Assembly (NCBI RefSeq): GCF_008831285.2 | Contig: NC_045144.1 | Span: forward strand, 11,697,672 to 11,761,671 | Direction: 5' to 3' | Source of the DNA: Nymphaea colorata | Lineage: Eukaryota; Streptophyta; Magnoliopsida; Nymphaeales; Nymphaeaceae | Length of the DNA: 64,000 bases | In this document: one piece after another, positions 1 through 10,261 of the stretch | Layout: the number at the start of each line of letters is the position of its first letter | How positions within the stretch are numbered: position 1 is the stretch's first letter | The notes under the pieces: generated by a model | What the model saw: the letters and a program-made list of their open reading frames with translations, nothing else | Told to the model about the DNA's origin: nothing | Databases searched by the model: none | Program-made: the position numbers and the translations under genes

Positions 1-560
1 GACATTTGGTATGAAGCATCTTGTAACAATATGATCAAGTTAGTACATTTCAACATCAAATGTATTCTGCTTAATGTTGTAACCATTAATATGCATACCA
101 ATAACATGCATCAAATGCTTGTTCAAGTCAATGTGAGATAGAGAATTGTATATGAACCAAAGATGTTTCTTTTTGTTGTCGACAACGTATAGGTGAAAAT
201 TGTATGAAGTTTGGATGTGTCTGCATGTCTATAATGAACATTAAACATGTTAGTTCTATGAGAAACATAGTTTAACCAACAGAACTCATTACATCAAATT
301 AAATGTTACGTAACCTATACTACTACATTGTTGTACCATAAACTAAGTAATTTGTGCCTAGAATTCTTGGACTTGCTGCTGAGATTGAAGAAACTAAGAC
401 TCAAGTACATCAAATTTATCCTTCAGTACCCCATAGAGATGTATGATGCTCGAACTGGAAGACAAACCTAACTGAGAAAGACTGACACCAAGCTTCATCA
501 TCGGTACTCCACCATGTCTCCCCTATCTCATCACCTTCGAGTAGATGTCATTACTTTCTG
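1..560. other. Gene-poor left edge
   Basis: AT-rich DNA in which I recognise no gene, RNA or repeat end. Open frames on either strand are short and resemble nothing I know. The last 200 bases before the Harbinger element are somewhat less AT-rich but still unassigned. Confidence 0.4.
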
Positions 561-1571
561 TGTATCTTGTGTTCCTTTAGAGGTCGTTTGATGGGATTGA
601 AACATCACGGAACAGAACAGACGTGTCCTGTTTAGGAGAAATCGATGCAAACGTCGGACAGAGAACAGACGAGACAGGCCGGACAAAGAACAGTGGGTAT
701 AAAAGGGTGAGACGTTCCAATGCGTTCCGTGGTAAACCACGGAACAGGTCACGGAACAGGCATCGCAGTCTCTCACCCGACCTAACCCCGAGCTCTTTTC
801 TCTTTCTCTCCTTCTTCGTCTCCACCCCCAACCTGCTTGCCGTTTCTCTCCTTCTCCTCCGTCGTCCTGCCCAACCCTCGCCCTTTCTCTCCTCTCCTCC
901 GTCCTCTTGCCCACAGGTCACGCTCGCTCCTCCAGCCCACAGGTCACGCTTGCTGTCCTCGCCTCCCTCACCCAACTCACCATTTTCCCCAACCCTAGAG
1001 TGGCACACGCTCGCCTGAGAGTTTTTCCCCAAAATCAGGTTTCATTTCTTCACTTCTCACTCTCTTTCTCTCTCACGTCGTCCTCCTCCACTCCGTCGTC
1101 TTCGTCGCAGTCCTGATTTTTAGTTACAAAAGGAAAATAAAAGAAAAGAATGGCTGCTTTTTAGTTACATCCTGATTGGAATTGTTCTGTTGCATATCAA
1201 GAAGAGATTACCTAAATTGGCTGACGCTTTTAGATCTGAGCTGGTCCTTTGAATGGTTGTGGGCCCAGAATTTAATAAAGATTATCAACGACCAGCATCC
1301 TGGTAATAGTCGACGACTGATGATTCATCAAATAGCTTCCATTGCCCATGCCTGAGCCCATACATGATTGGTGATATTTTTCTGAAAAGATTATCAATGC
1401 TAAATGCACACTGTTATTCAGCTGTAACACCCTTGCACACACCTTCTGGTTGTTTTTTTTTTCTTTTTTCCTTAACGGTTATATTGCTTCTTTCTTTGGT
1501 GGTAATAATTATGTCTTTCATATGAAGCAAAAATCTGTACTTATTCATATTTATGATGTTCTCTTCTCTAG

Positions 1572-2641
1572 CTTGCAAAGAAAGGAAAGCAATTCATAGA
1601 CATACCACATGTTGTCAAAGGCATGGATGTTTCGTTTAGTGGGATATTGAGTTATACCGAAGCCACTGCTGCTGAGAAGTTTGAAAAGAACGAGTGCACA
1701 CCAGCGGACCTCTGTTTCTCTCTGCAGGTTGGTTGCGGTTTTCTATTTTATGCTCTATCACAAGGACATAGTTGCTATCGAAAGTAAATGGTTCTTCTGC
1801 ATATTTTTATAATTTGGTGCCCTTGAATTACCTGAAAATAAAAATGAACTGTTTTCCATTTGAAATTTTCTTAGTTATAGTGATCCTAAGTTGGATAGAG
1901 ATTACTATCGTAGACTCAAAATAAAGTAACTACTTCTACATTATTTTTGAATAAAATGGTTGCACCTTTGAACTATGCACTTCTTATCAATGAAACTGCA
2001 ATAAAATATAGCGAATACCTGCACATCTTTGGTTTTATTGTATCCATAGATTTGTTTAGAAATGGTGCATCTTTTGTATTGATCTCTCTCGTGAGCATTT
2101 TTCCTCATCTTCTTCTGTTGTGCTTATGACTGCATAGAGTTTCATGTTTTGGTGATCATGATAATGAGGGCCATAGTCTTGCAAATGCAACCAATTTGAA
2201 TCTGTCTGTAGTCTGTCCTCTTGTTTTGGATGTTCCAGGATATCGTCTGAAGAGTAAGAAGTCAGGTTTAGCTTTGTTGATTGTGACCACTTTGGGACTC
2301 TACCTAAACTCTTTTTGCGATGCTGGTTGAAATAACAGAGCGAGCAATGGCTCACTGCGACAAAAGTGATGTTCTTATAGTTGGTGGTGTTGGCTGCAAT
2401 GAACGGTTGCAGGAGATGATGAGGACAATGTGTGCAGAGAGAAATGGAAGGTTGTTTGCCACTGATGATATACTGTGTTGACAATGGGGCGATGATTGCT
2501 TATACAGGTCTACTTGCATTTGCTCATGGCATGACAACCCCGTTGGAGGAAACTACCTTCACACAGAGATTCTGAACTGATGAGGTCCAAGCTATTTGGA
2601 GGGAGAAGATGACTTCCATTCCAAATGGCAATGACGAATGA
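1572..2641 (+). pseudogene. OSGEP/Kae1 (KEOPS tRNA threonylcarbamoyltransferase) pseudogene fragment
   Basis: Two exon-like blocks match the C-terminal part of the plant homologue of Kae1/OSGEP, the KEOPS subunit that makes the t6A modification of ANN-decoding tRNAs. Block 1 (1572-1727, 52 codons) follows a TCTAG acceptor, contains [20 protein letters not shown] and ends CTGCAG before a GT donor. After a retained intron, block 2 (about 2305-2641) contains [20 protein letters not shown] and [12 protein letters not shown]. It is broken: the acceptor AG before block 2 reads CC, the first Glu codon has become TAA, bases are missing where DDRYC is expected (near 2470), and TQRF is followed by TGA. 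N-terminal metal-binding exons are absent. Retained introns argue for DNA-level capture, not a processed copy. Confidence 0.85.
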
Positions 2642-2934
2642 CGATGCCATAACAGGTGGCTAAGAGACCCGCCAGATCTCTTTCTTTCCATCACATTCTT
2701 CTTGTGAAAGTGTCAACTGTTTCAGTTTTTCATAAAAGCTTTGTCCAATGTGATGTGAATGCTTTCCCCTTTATTCACTGGTGTTTTGTATTGCTTCCTG
2801 ATAAAAGGCTTCTAAGTTTTTTGTTTTTTCTTATTTAATGCTCATGAAGTTGTACTTGTAAATAAAATATTCTCTAAAAATAAATACATGAGATATTGAA
2901 ATTGAAGGTTTCTTTCAGTATAAACGTTAGACAG

Positions 2935-3095
2935 GATTAAACATCGGACAGAACAGATAGATCGGACAAGACAAAAACAAACGTCAGACAAGACGGACAA
3001 AACAGACATAACAAATACACACGAAACAAACGCCGGACAAGACGGACAGAACAGACAGGACAGACACACAAAACAAATGCCGGACAAGAAGAACA
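2935..3095. repeat. Subterminal GGACAAGACGGACA-type minisatellite
   Basis: Degenerate copies of a roughly 45-55 bp unit rich in CGGACAAGACGGACAGAACAGA follow one another inside the right end of the Harbinger element. The left subterminal part (about 640-700) carries the same words in the same orientation, so this is a direct rather than an inverted subterminal array. Frames running through it give artefactual Cys-rich peptides. Confidence 0.6.
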
Positions 3096-3226
3096 TAGTG
3101 TTCTGTTCTTAAAATCATCAAACAGTGGACAAAGAAGATCATTGTCCATGAGGACAGGACAATGGTGTAATGGACAGGACGTCCTATCTATCCTTTCCCA
3201 ATGGACAACAATCAAACGATCTCTTA

Positions 3227-3339
3227 GGCACTGTTTAGAATTGCTCTTTCAGTTGATGCTACAATATATGATATGTATCTTGTGTTCCTTCAGGCACTGT
3301 TTAGAGTTGCTCTTTTAGTTGATGCTACAATGTATGATA
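3227..3339. repeat. 66-bp tandem duplication holding the Harbinger target site
   Basis: Bases 561-579 joined to 3227-3273 make a 66-bp unit. The adjacent 3274-3339 is a second 66-bp unit differing at four bases. Unit 1 was interrupted by the Harbinger element exactly at TTA; unit 2 has TCA at that point and remains unoccupied. Confidence 0.85.
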
Positions 3340-4087
3340 ATATATATTATTAAACATGTAATTATTTGAGCATATGGTAACATATATGCTGCTGAGATAC
3401 AAGGATTTAATTGTTCAAATAAGACTCACAACGACAGTATTGGTTTTAGGGTTGGAGTAGTTTAGGTTCTTACTGGTCATAATAGCAATGATCAGCTCAG
3501 TACCTAATGGTTGTTCAAAATTTTTTCCAAACTATATATTGCAATTAATACAAGATATCAATTAATATTTGCAATCATATAATATATATACACAGATAAC
3601 ATGTTCCTCCTTTTCATTAAAACATGCAAAACACTGTGTATCAGTTGTATGCAAGTACTTCTATTTAACACACATTTGTGTATTTTTTCGCTAATTTCCT
3701 CAAACACAAAAGGAACTTAATATATGAAATACATACAATTATTTCTATGTAATGTTGTCTTCATATTACAAACCCATTATATGCGAATGTCATATACATA
3801 CCTTCATATCTTCAACAAAATAATTTGTAATGGGCTCCTAATGATTTTGTGGATGTTGTACTTGGTTATGAATTGAGCTACTTTGGCATTAGCTTGAGAA
3901 CCTGCAGGTTCTTTCCTACACTGATGCCTTCAATACCTATACAGTCATGCATAACCCACTTTTGTAGAGCTTTTTTTCTTCTTCTAAAAATTCATATTTG
4001 TTTTGTTTTCATATATTAAAGTATATGTCAGTATAGTACTTCAACATACATGCTTTGTATGAAAATATTACTTGTTTGTACACACAA
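3340..4087. other. AT-rich intergenic DNA
   Basis: Very AT-rich with short ATATAT runs and no recognisable gene. It may include degraded flanking parts of the CACTA element to the right, but I see no defining motif. Confidence 0.4.
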
Positions 4088-4925
4088 CTATAAATCTGTC
4101 TTGAATGATGCTAAAAGCTTGAAAAAATTATGATATAATAATGGTGTGGCTGCAAGATCACACACATATGTACCAATGCATGTTGTCAAATATTGTGTCT
4201 TTACTCCAATAGGTTGGCCAATCGAGTTCATTGTTAACTTGTGCTTTGAGTCATTTCTTAAGTTCGCAATAGCCAAAGCTTGAATGATGCGATGTATATT
4301 CCTATTTGAAAGGCCTACAAGAAAATCAAATAAAAGTTTATATATATGAATCACAATATGAGGATAGACTAATGAACTATAAATTTACTAGGAGGGCATG
4401 CATCAGTTGTCTGCTCTTCACTACCTGTATCTTCGCTCTTCATGGTCTCTTCATAATATGCACAAACATTACATCAATTTTAACCAAAAACATAACATTA
4501 CAACGACAAAAACAAATGTATAGAATGGAATCATAAACGAATGTAAACAGATATAATTGTACTAATTATTAACCAATATTGCATGTTTTTCATTTCTAAG
4601 CCAACAAATATCAATCTTTGTTGTCGGCTTCACTATTTGATGAGTTTTGTACATCTATATCACACTCTAGCATATTTCCCAATATGTTGTACAAGTCTTT
4701 TGGTATTGCTTTAATAGCAACATGTCAATTGTTGTTTACTAGATTCTTTATATAGAAAACTTGTTGACATTGAGATGCTAAAACAAATGGTTCGTCTTTC
4801 ATATACCTATAGTTGATGTTAACACAAGTGAACCCAAATTCATCAACTTTAATGCCCCTCCAACATGAAGTCAAGACATCATACCGTTCATATTTTAATA
4901 ACACATACTTTAGTTTCTCATGGTC
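4088..4925 (-). pseudogene. CACTA (En/Spm) transposon protein remnant: DUF4216 plus Ptta/En/Spm region
   Basis: On the minus strand, 4925 to 4621 translates as a DUF4216-like segment with the hallmarks RGIKVDEFGFTCVN, DEPFVLASQCQQVFYI and HVAIKAIPKDLYN, interrupted by a TGA between LVNNN and HVAIK. Further along the same strand, 4354 to 4088 contains GQPIGVKTQYLTTCIGTYVC, resembling the GQPIG...FLGT core of the plant Ptta/En/Spm transposase-associated family. Both domains occur in that order in plant CACTA proteins, so this is probably one decayed element. No catalytic TNP2 region was found. CACTA-like subterminal sequence lies just beyond, at 5440-5790. Confidence 0.7.
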
Positions 4926-5439
4926 TCGTTTTTTTTCTCCGTATGTGAGTTAGGTTCATATGTCGATGGGACGACATTTCTTCTCTTATATGTATTCTTC
5001 ATCAGACTCAATTTAGGGGCTTTTGTATTTATGTTGAGATTTTATGTCATTAATATATCAAATTGAAGGTATACAACTTAACAAACATTCTTGTAAAGTT
5101 TTTCTGCCAAAAACTACCAAAAAACGCTGATATCTTGTTGGAGAAATTTGGATGTATGCCATATAAGCACGTTATAACTTAAAATCATATACAGAGAGGA
5201 AAAACAGGCTAGGAGATTGAGGGACTAACCTTTTAAAGCTTCAAGTTGTCCAAAACAAAGCGGAACACCTCCACTCGTTGAAACATAGCTGGTGGAAAGA
5301 AGATAGAAGTAAAAAGAAAAGAAGGAAGAAAAAGAAAGAAGATGAAAGGTTTGGGCAGAGGTAATAAGCCGAGGAAGGCTTTACCAATGCATGATTTTGT
5401 GTCACTAGAAATATGCTTAAAAATGTTAGTGATATTAAT

Positions 5440-5790
5440 GTGGTAAAACTTTTATTGGAGTATGGAGTCAACACATCGATGAAAGTTAGGTTTTGCCAAC
5501 GTGTGTTACCAAAGTTGGTAATTCTTCGTTGGAAAAAACTTTCATCTACGCGAGAATGGTCACACGTCGGTAAAGTTGGCTTTATTTCGGTACTTTTACC
5601 TACATCCAAAATAGGATGTTAGTAAAACTAGCTCTTTTGGTAAAATGCAAACTTCAATGACATGATGTAGCCATGAATTGGTGAAGGCAGCTTTTCACGG
5701 ACGTCTACCACTAGACGTCAATGAAAATTTCATATTCATCGACATTTGTCTCTGAACATCGATAAAAGTCGATGATTATCAACATAAAAT
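5440..5790. repeat. CACTA-like subterminal repeat cluster
   Basis: Short motifs of the GTCGGTAAA / ACGTCAATGAAA / CATCGATAAAA type recur here in both orientations. Such arrays are characteristic of subterminal regions of plant CACTA elements, and a similar array lies at 28630-28745 and 29363-29790. A CACTA terminus is not certain; CACTAGAAATATG at about 5404 is only a candidate. Confidence 0.5.
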
Positions 5791-6411
5791 TTCCGGATAC
5801 ATGCCAAGGAACAAAATTGTTTGTGCTTCTATTGATAAAGATAAAAGCTGTAGGTTTTCCAAAAGCTTCAACGAGGATCTCAAAATTCATTTAAGATGAA
5901 AACAAAGAATGCAACAAAAATTTCTCTCATAAAGCCCTTGAGAGTACAATCTTATTTATACGTTTATAAAAGTCTAAATGATAGTTTTGCCCAATATAAA
6001 CTGGTTTTTGACCGTCCTTAGTTTCTAAATATATTATATTATGTCATTTGAAAATAAACAATTCCACAGAGACGGCATGCAATAAATAATTATCCATATA
6101 TGTAGGACCACTAAATAACTAAGAGGACTTGTTTAAAGCTGGCCTAGATGATTGAATGATCTAGAGTCATCGGGACTGCCCATTTTTCTTTTTCATAACT
6201 TTGTTCCTATTTTTTCAATCATGTGCATCTCACAATATGGATGGAGGAATAGGGAGGGGATTTCAAACCCTGATACGCAACTTTCCCCTTGCCAGTGCTG
6301 CTCAATGGGGCTGCGTCGGGTGCGGTAGGGAAGAACCCCCCTCTTCCTCTGGCATGTCGTCGGGCAGTAGCGGAAGGAATCCACCACCGACCCCTTGTCA
6401 TGAAGATTAAA
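5791..6411. other. Unassigned DNA before tandem repeat
   Basis: Mostly AT-rich. A more GC-rich patch at about 6240-6405 contains CCCCTTGCCAGTGCTGC-like sequence with open frames on both strands of 60-90 codons, none of which I recognise. Confidence 0.35.
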
Positions 6412-6520
6412 AAGATTGGACAGCCCTAGTGGGCAGTCAGAGTCATCCTTCAGTATTCCTATATACATATATATAAGATTGGACAGCCCTAGTGGGCAGT
6501 CAGAGTCATCCTTCAGTATT

Positions 6521-6537
<17 letters not shown>
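6412..6537. repeat. 63-bp tandem duplication
   Basis: Two nearly identical units start at AAGATTGGACAGCCC (6412 and 6475). The second runs into the AT microsatellite, suggesting slippage at that boundary. Confidence 0.9.

Positions 6538-6582
<45 letters not shown>
6533..6582. repeat. (TA)n microsatellite
   Basis: Uninterrupted TA dinucleotides, about 25 units. Confidence 0.95.
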
Positions 6583-6586
<4 letters not shown>

Positions 6587-7125
6587 CACTAAAAGGAGGG
6601 GACGTGCATGGTCATAGGTGTCGGGCAATGAAAAAGAGAAAAGAAATCATCGGTGGCAAAGCATGGAAAAACTGGAGCAGTTCGTTTTCATTTTGTTTGT
6701 AAAAGACGACGTTATGTTTTGAGTGATTGGTGGTGCATCGAGAAAGTTGGCATGCAACCATAGGAAATGGAACCGTCAGCTTGCAGCAACTCCCACCACT
6801 TTCTCTTGTCTGCGTGCCTGAGGAAGACGGAAAGCCACAGCACTTGCTTTAGTATCAGCCATTTTTGGAGGAGACTGTTTGTGTGAAGATGCACCAGTTG
6901 TAACCAATTACAAAGCAGGTCACCATGCAATTTCAATAATTTGCAGCAAAAATCCGGTGAATTTAATGCAGAAACATGTGAATTCAATGCTGCAAAAGAT
7001 TTCTTTTAGCAAAATTTACTTCAAATGTTAATTTGATAAACAACGAAAAGAAAACGTCGCCCTGTCCTTCCCTTGAATTTCCTTTCTTAACTTTATTTAT
7101 ATACAACCGCTTTAGAGGGATGTTG

Positions 7126-7162
<37 letters not shown>

Positions 7163-8268
7163 CCGCATTAAAGTGGCCCACTGAGTTTTACTTTGAGACT
7201 CCAAATTAAGGACGTCCTTGTTTCCACAACTAACATGTTGGGAGTTTTCATTAAAGAATTCAATACTCCAATCAATGATTAACCAAACTCCTGGGCATGA
7301 GGCAAATGGTTGATTGTACTTTCCTCGATTCTTGTATCCTTTTTTATCAATGTAATGCATAGACATGCATCGACCAGTGCGAATCTATCGCTAATAAAGC
7401 AAAATACATAAGAAGATGCTCAAAGCCAATGTACCAATTAACACATAAAATATAAACTGACATCAACATTATATACTTTAAATCATTTAGAAATTTTTGC
7501 CTATGTGAGCTAATTAAAATGCATAAAGGATGAACTAGTAATCAAAATGAGCAACGAGCGCTTTTTCTATAAAAATATTGTGGAGTTGTTGAAGCTTCCA
7601 GATCACCCAGATTTACTGCATATTTCTCTACTGCTATTGTTGGAGCAGAAACGAGTATACATCCCGTTAGATTTGCTCTCCTGGTCAGATTTGTTGCCCC
7701 CAGTCCAAATTTAGAAAAAAATGAAGAAACCAGCTATTTACAGGTACGAACATCGACCTGGAGGAACTTTTTGATCAAGAAGCTACTCACTTAGATTTAT
7801 TTATCGTTTCATTTCTCTTCTTTTTCACGTACCTTCATTTTTCCTCCTCGTTTTTTTCAGGGTCCAAGAGAAGAAGTTAAAAGATTATATATAAACACAC
7901 GTTTCACGGGTAAACAGACGGACTAATTCTTAATTAAGATAAGAAAAAAAAATCTACATTTTTTTGTTCCGAGAAATGAAAGAAATTTACACATACTTTT
8001 TTGTGCAGAATACATAGAAAACGAATTTTTACAAATTCAACTACAACTGGTAGAGAATGAGATCGTCATTATAGTAAACAGCTAGCTAGTTCATGATAAG
8101 CCGATCGAGTAGATGGAGTTGCATATTTGTTGAACAACAGTAAGACACTCCAGATGATAAGCAATTTAAGCCAACGAGCTTGAGGCAATTAGCCAAGTGG
8201 AAACAAAGGGGAGGGAAGGAGCTCCATTTCCAAAAAATTCCACGGATTTTGTGAAGCATGACCCTTTT
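6583..8268. other. Intergenic DNA with a (TC)n tract; 3' side of the zinc-finger gene
   Basis: No gene recognised. A (TC)n tract of about 30 bases lies at 7129-7159. The part nearest 8268 is the presumed 3' UTR and downstream region of the minus-strand zinc-finger gene. The GA-repeat-containing frames here are artefacts of the microsatellite. Confidence 0.4.
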
Positions 8269-9009
8269 TCATGGCGCACATGGTGCAAGGCTGAGATGTA
8301 GGTCCAGCCCGACTTCTTGATCTGAAATCTCCCCAGAAAATTTTGAAAGAGACGGAACCCCGGCATTCTTGCCGGAGAATTCGCTGGAAAAACTGGATAT
8401 AGTACCTGGGGTGGAACTACACGATTTCAAGGCGGGCGCCGAAGAAGATATCGATGGGGAGTGAGCATCACCAGTGATGACTGGCTTGGCAGTGATCGGG
8501 TACGAAAATACAGAGTGGTGTTCATGAGCTGATGCTGCCGGGAAACCAACCGGAGATCCGACGGAGTACCCGCCAGGTTGCACTGAGTAAACATAGGGTG
8601 CAGACCGAGAAGCGGGGATTAACGACGGAAGCCGGCTCCGGTCATGGACATAATTCGGCAAAATCCTTACTCTATGGGGGGCTAGAAAAGCTGATGCTGG
8701 GATCCCATACAACTTGGGGGTTCTACAGGCCTGCATCTGAGCTCTCTTGAGTTCCTGTCTCTCTTTCTTATGAGCATTTTGGTGGCCTCCTAAAGCCTGG
8801 GAGTTGGCAAACTCCCTGAAACAGTACTGGCACTCGAATTTCCGGTCTTCTCCACCGAAAACTCCGCCGGTATCCATGGCTACATTGCTGGAAGACGGTG
8901 AATTGTTTTCGTGGTCTTCTGAGATTTGGAAGCCAAAAATCTTCAGAGAGGAATGGCTTGATGACTCCCTTCCAGGAAGATGGTGCCCAACTACAGAAGT
9001 CTCTGCCAT
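8269..9009 (-). CDS. Single C2H2 (QALGGH) zinc-finger protein with EAR motif, ZFP5/ZFP6/GIS-like
   Basis: This intact 246-residue intronless frame has one plant-type C2H2 finger at about residues 58-80, containing ECQYCFREFANSQALGGHQN and the invariant QALGGH helix, followed by a basic KKERQELKRAQMQA tail. The middle is Ser/Pro/Tyr-rich and of low complexity. The C-terminus carries an LDLHLSLAP EAR repression motif just before the end. Known relatives (ZFP5, ZFP6, GIS, GIS3) are nuclear regulators of trichome or root-hair initiation under hormone control; members lacking introns with one finger and a C-terminal LxLxL are typical. I infer a transcriptional repressor. The ATG at 9009 is the first in the frame and sits behind a TATA-like box. 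Which subfamily member it is cannot be decided here. Confidence 0.92.
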   Translation of the reverse strand: MAETSVVGHHLPGRESSSHSSLKIFGFQISEDHENNSPSSSNVAMDTGGVFGGEDRKFECQYCFREFANSQALGGHQNAHKKERQELKRAQMQACRTPKLYGIPASAFLAPHRVRILPNYVHDRSRLPSLIPASRSAPYVYSVQPGGYSVGSPVGFPAASAHEHHSVFSYPITAKPVITGDAHSPSISSSAPALKSCSSTPGTISSFSSEFSGKNAGVPSLSKFSGEISDQEVGLDLHLSLAPCAP

Positions 9010-9048
9010 GGTTGGGGTGGGGGAGGTAATTCTTCCCCTTTATGTCGG

Positions 9049-9058
9049 TATTTATATG
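9049..9058 (-). promoter_or_regulatory. Candidate TATA box of the zinc-finger gene
   Basis: CATATAAATA on the minus strand lies about 40 bases upstream of the ATG. If it is used, the 5' UTR is only about 10-20 bases, which is short, so the real start site may be elsewhere. Confidence 0.4.
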
Positions 9059-9109
9059 CTTGTTTGTTTATTGATTGGTGGGAGGAAACCAGAAAAAATA
9101 AAGATGTGA

Positions 9110-9613
9110 ACAGCAAGCATCTAATGTTGTTTAAAATACTTCCAACTTGTTTGTTGCCCAATTAAAACAAGAAAGCATGGTAGTTCCTTTACAAACACTA
9201 AATACTTTGTGTTGTGCACACTCAATTAATTCCATGACTGGAGGTTACAAAAATACCCTCAAGCTTGAAGACTAAGTTTTTGCTGCAACGTCCTCCGTGC
9301 TAGATCACTAATACAAAAATATTGAAAGTATTCGAACTGTAGTGATAATATTAGTCGTTACGAGTGTTTTTTGTTTAATATTTATACTAGCTGTTTTTTT
9401 TCTAAATATTATTAATATTCATGAGTATAAGGCGGAATACAATAGGCATTAATTTTTCCGCTATGTTAGGCTGCAGATAATCTGTAACATGGCTTTTCTA
9501 GGTCCCGGAGGTGAAGATGAATAGCTTTTCAATTTATTCGTAGATGATTCCATATTTTTTTGTAGTGAAAAATTAACTTTGAGGAAGACGTGTTGACCAA
9601 TATCTGTAATCAG
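9110..9613. other. Upstream region of the zinc-finger gene
   Basis: AT-rich non-coding DNA with no recognised gene; it would hold the distal promoter of the minus-strand zinc-finger gene. No clear cis-element cluster was seen. Confidence 0.4.
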
Positions 9614-9807
9614 AGGGGCAGAGGGAGGGGTGGGCCTGCCTAGGTCATGACCCCACTTTAACTGACTTAAAAAAAAAATTATATTAAAAAAATAAAAAAT
9701 TATTAGTTGTGCAATGCATTTTTTTTATTTAAGTTTAGTTTGGTTCTACCCAAATTCGATGTTGAACTATTTGGCTTGCCCCGGAACAAAATCCTCGCTC
9801 TGCCCCT
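9614..9807. mobile_element. Small MITE-like repeat with GGGGCAGAG inverted ends
   Basis: The left end AGGGGCAGAGGGAGG is mirrored by the right end CCTCGCTCTGCCCCT, about 194 bp apart, with an A/T-rich core. No convincing target duplication is visible, so the superfamily is left open. Confidence 0.45.
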
Positions 9808-10261
9808 GTCATTTGTTAAAGATGTGCTTCCATTCGGGTGAGAAGAGTGATCCCACTTTAAGAAAGCCGAAGCTCCCACCTAATACATCAGCTGGAAATG
9901 AGACAGAAGTTTCAAATCCATGCAATTTTGATAGAATGACAACTCTCCATATTCCAAACAGTAAAGAAAAGCACACGATTGCTCTTTCTCCGATTACTGG
10001 TAAGGCTGCTAGCCGCATCCAGGACAGCTAAATATGGCAGAGAAATTTACGGAATCAAATCAGGTAAAACGGAAAAACAACATAACGTTCGGACCAGTTC
10101 CAGGGCATTTAGCTACCCTTGCTAGTTCTTCGTCATTGACTCCTCAGAGAAAGTTTCCTTTTTATAAAGGAACAGGCACAAAAATAACCCATTTGCAACC
10201 CTACTTATTGGACATTGACATCTCCTCTAGAGAATTAAGCTGTCCCTCAATGAAGGAATAG
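9808..10261 (+). other. Coding-like stretch in two frames, unrecognised
   Basis: Directly after the MITE, an open frame up to about 10031 contains PKLPPNTSAGNETEVSNPCN. It is followed in another frame (10034-10261) by FGPVPGHLATLASSSSLTPQ and ends SCPSMKE. Composition looks protein-like (balanced, few stops) and GC is above the surroundings. I recognise no domain. It could be a frameshifted gene fragment or two exons of an unknown gene; coding status is unproven. Confidence 0.3.

Larger units (their letters stand above)
580..3223. mobile_element. Non-autonomous PIF/Harbinger-type DNA transposon carrying captured gene exons (Pack-type)
   Basis: The left end reads GAGGTCGTTTGAT (580-592) and the right end ATCAAACGATCTC (3211-3223), inverted repeats differing at one base. 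Each end is flanked by TTA (577-579 and 3224-3226), the target duplication typical of PIF/Harbinger elements. The interior holds no transposase. It holds GGACAG/GGAACAG-rich subterminal DNA on both sides, a pyrimidine-rich stretch (about 780-1115) and exons plus introns of an OSGEP/Kae1 gene. The insertion is confirmed by an unoccupied tandem copy of the target at 3274-3339. Superfamily assignment rests on TSD and TIR form only. A related end occurs at 37768-37780. Confidence 0.75.

Noticed and set aside
531-1116. Overlapping open frames of 70-150 codons on both strands
   Set aside because: They run through pyrimidine-rich and GGAACAG-repeat DNA of the Harbinger element; composition is dominated by Arg/Glu/Ser runs and no domain is visible.
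2842-3215. Cys-rich minus-strand frames
   Set aside because: They are translations of the GGACAGAACAGA minisatellite.
6984-7366. RERERERE minus-strand frames
   Set aside because: Product of the (TC)n microsatellite at 7129-7159.
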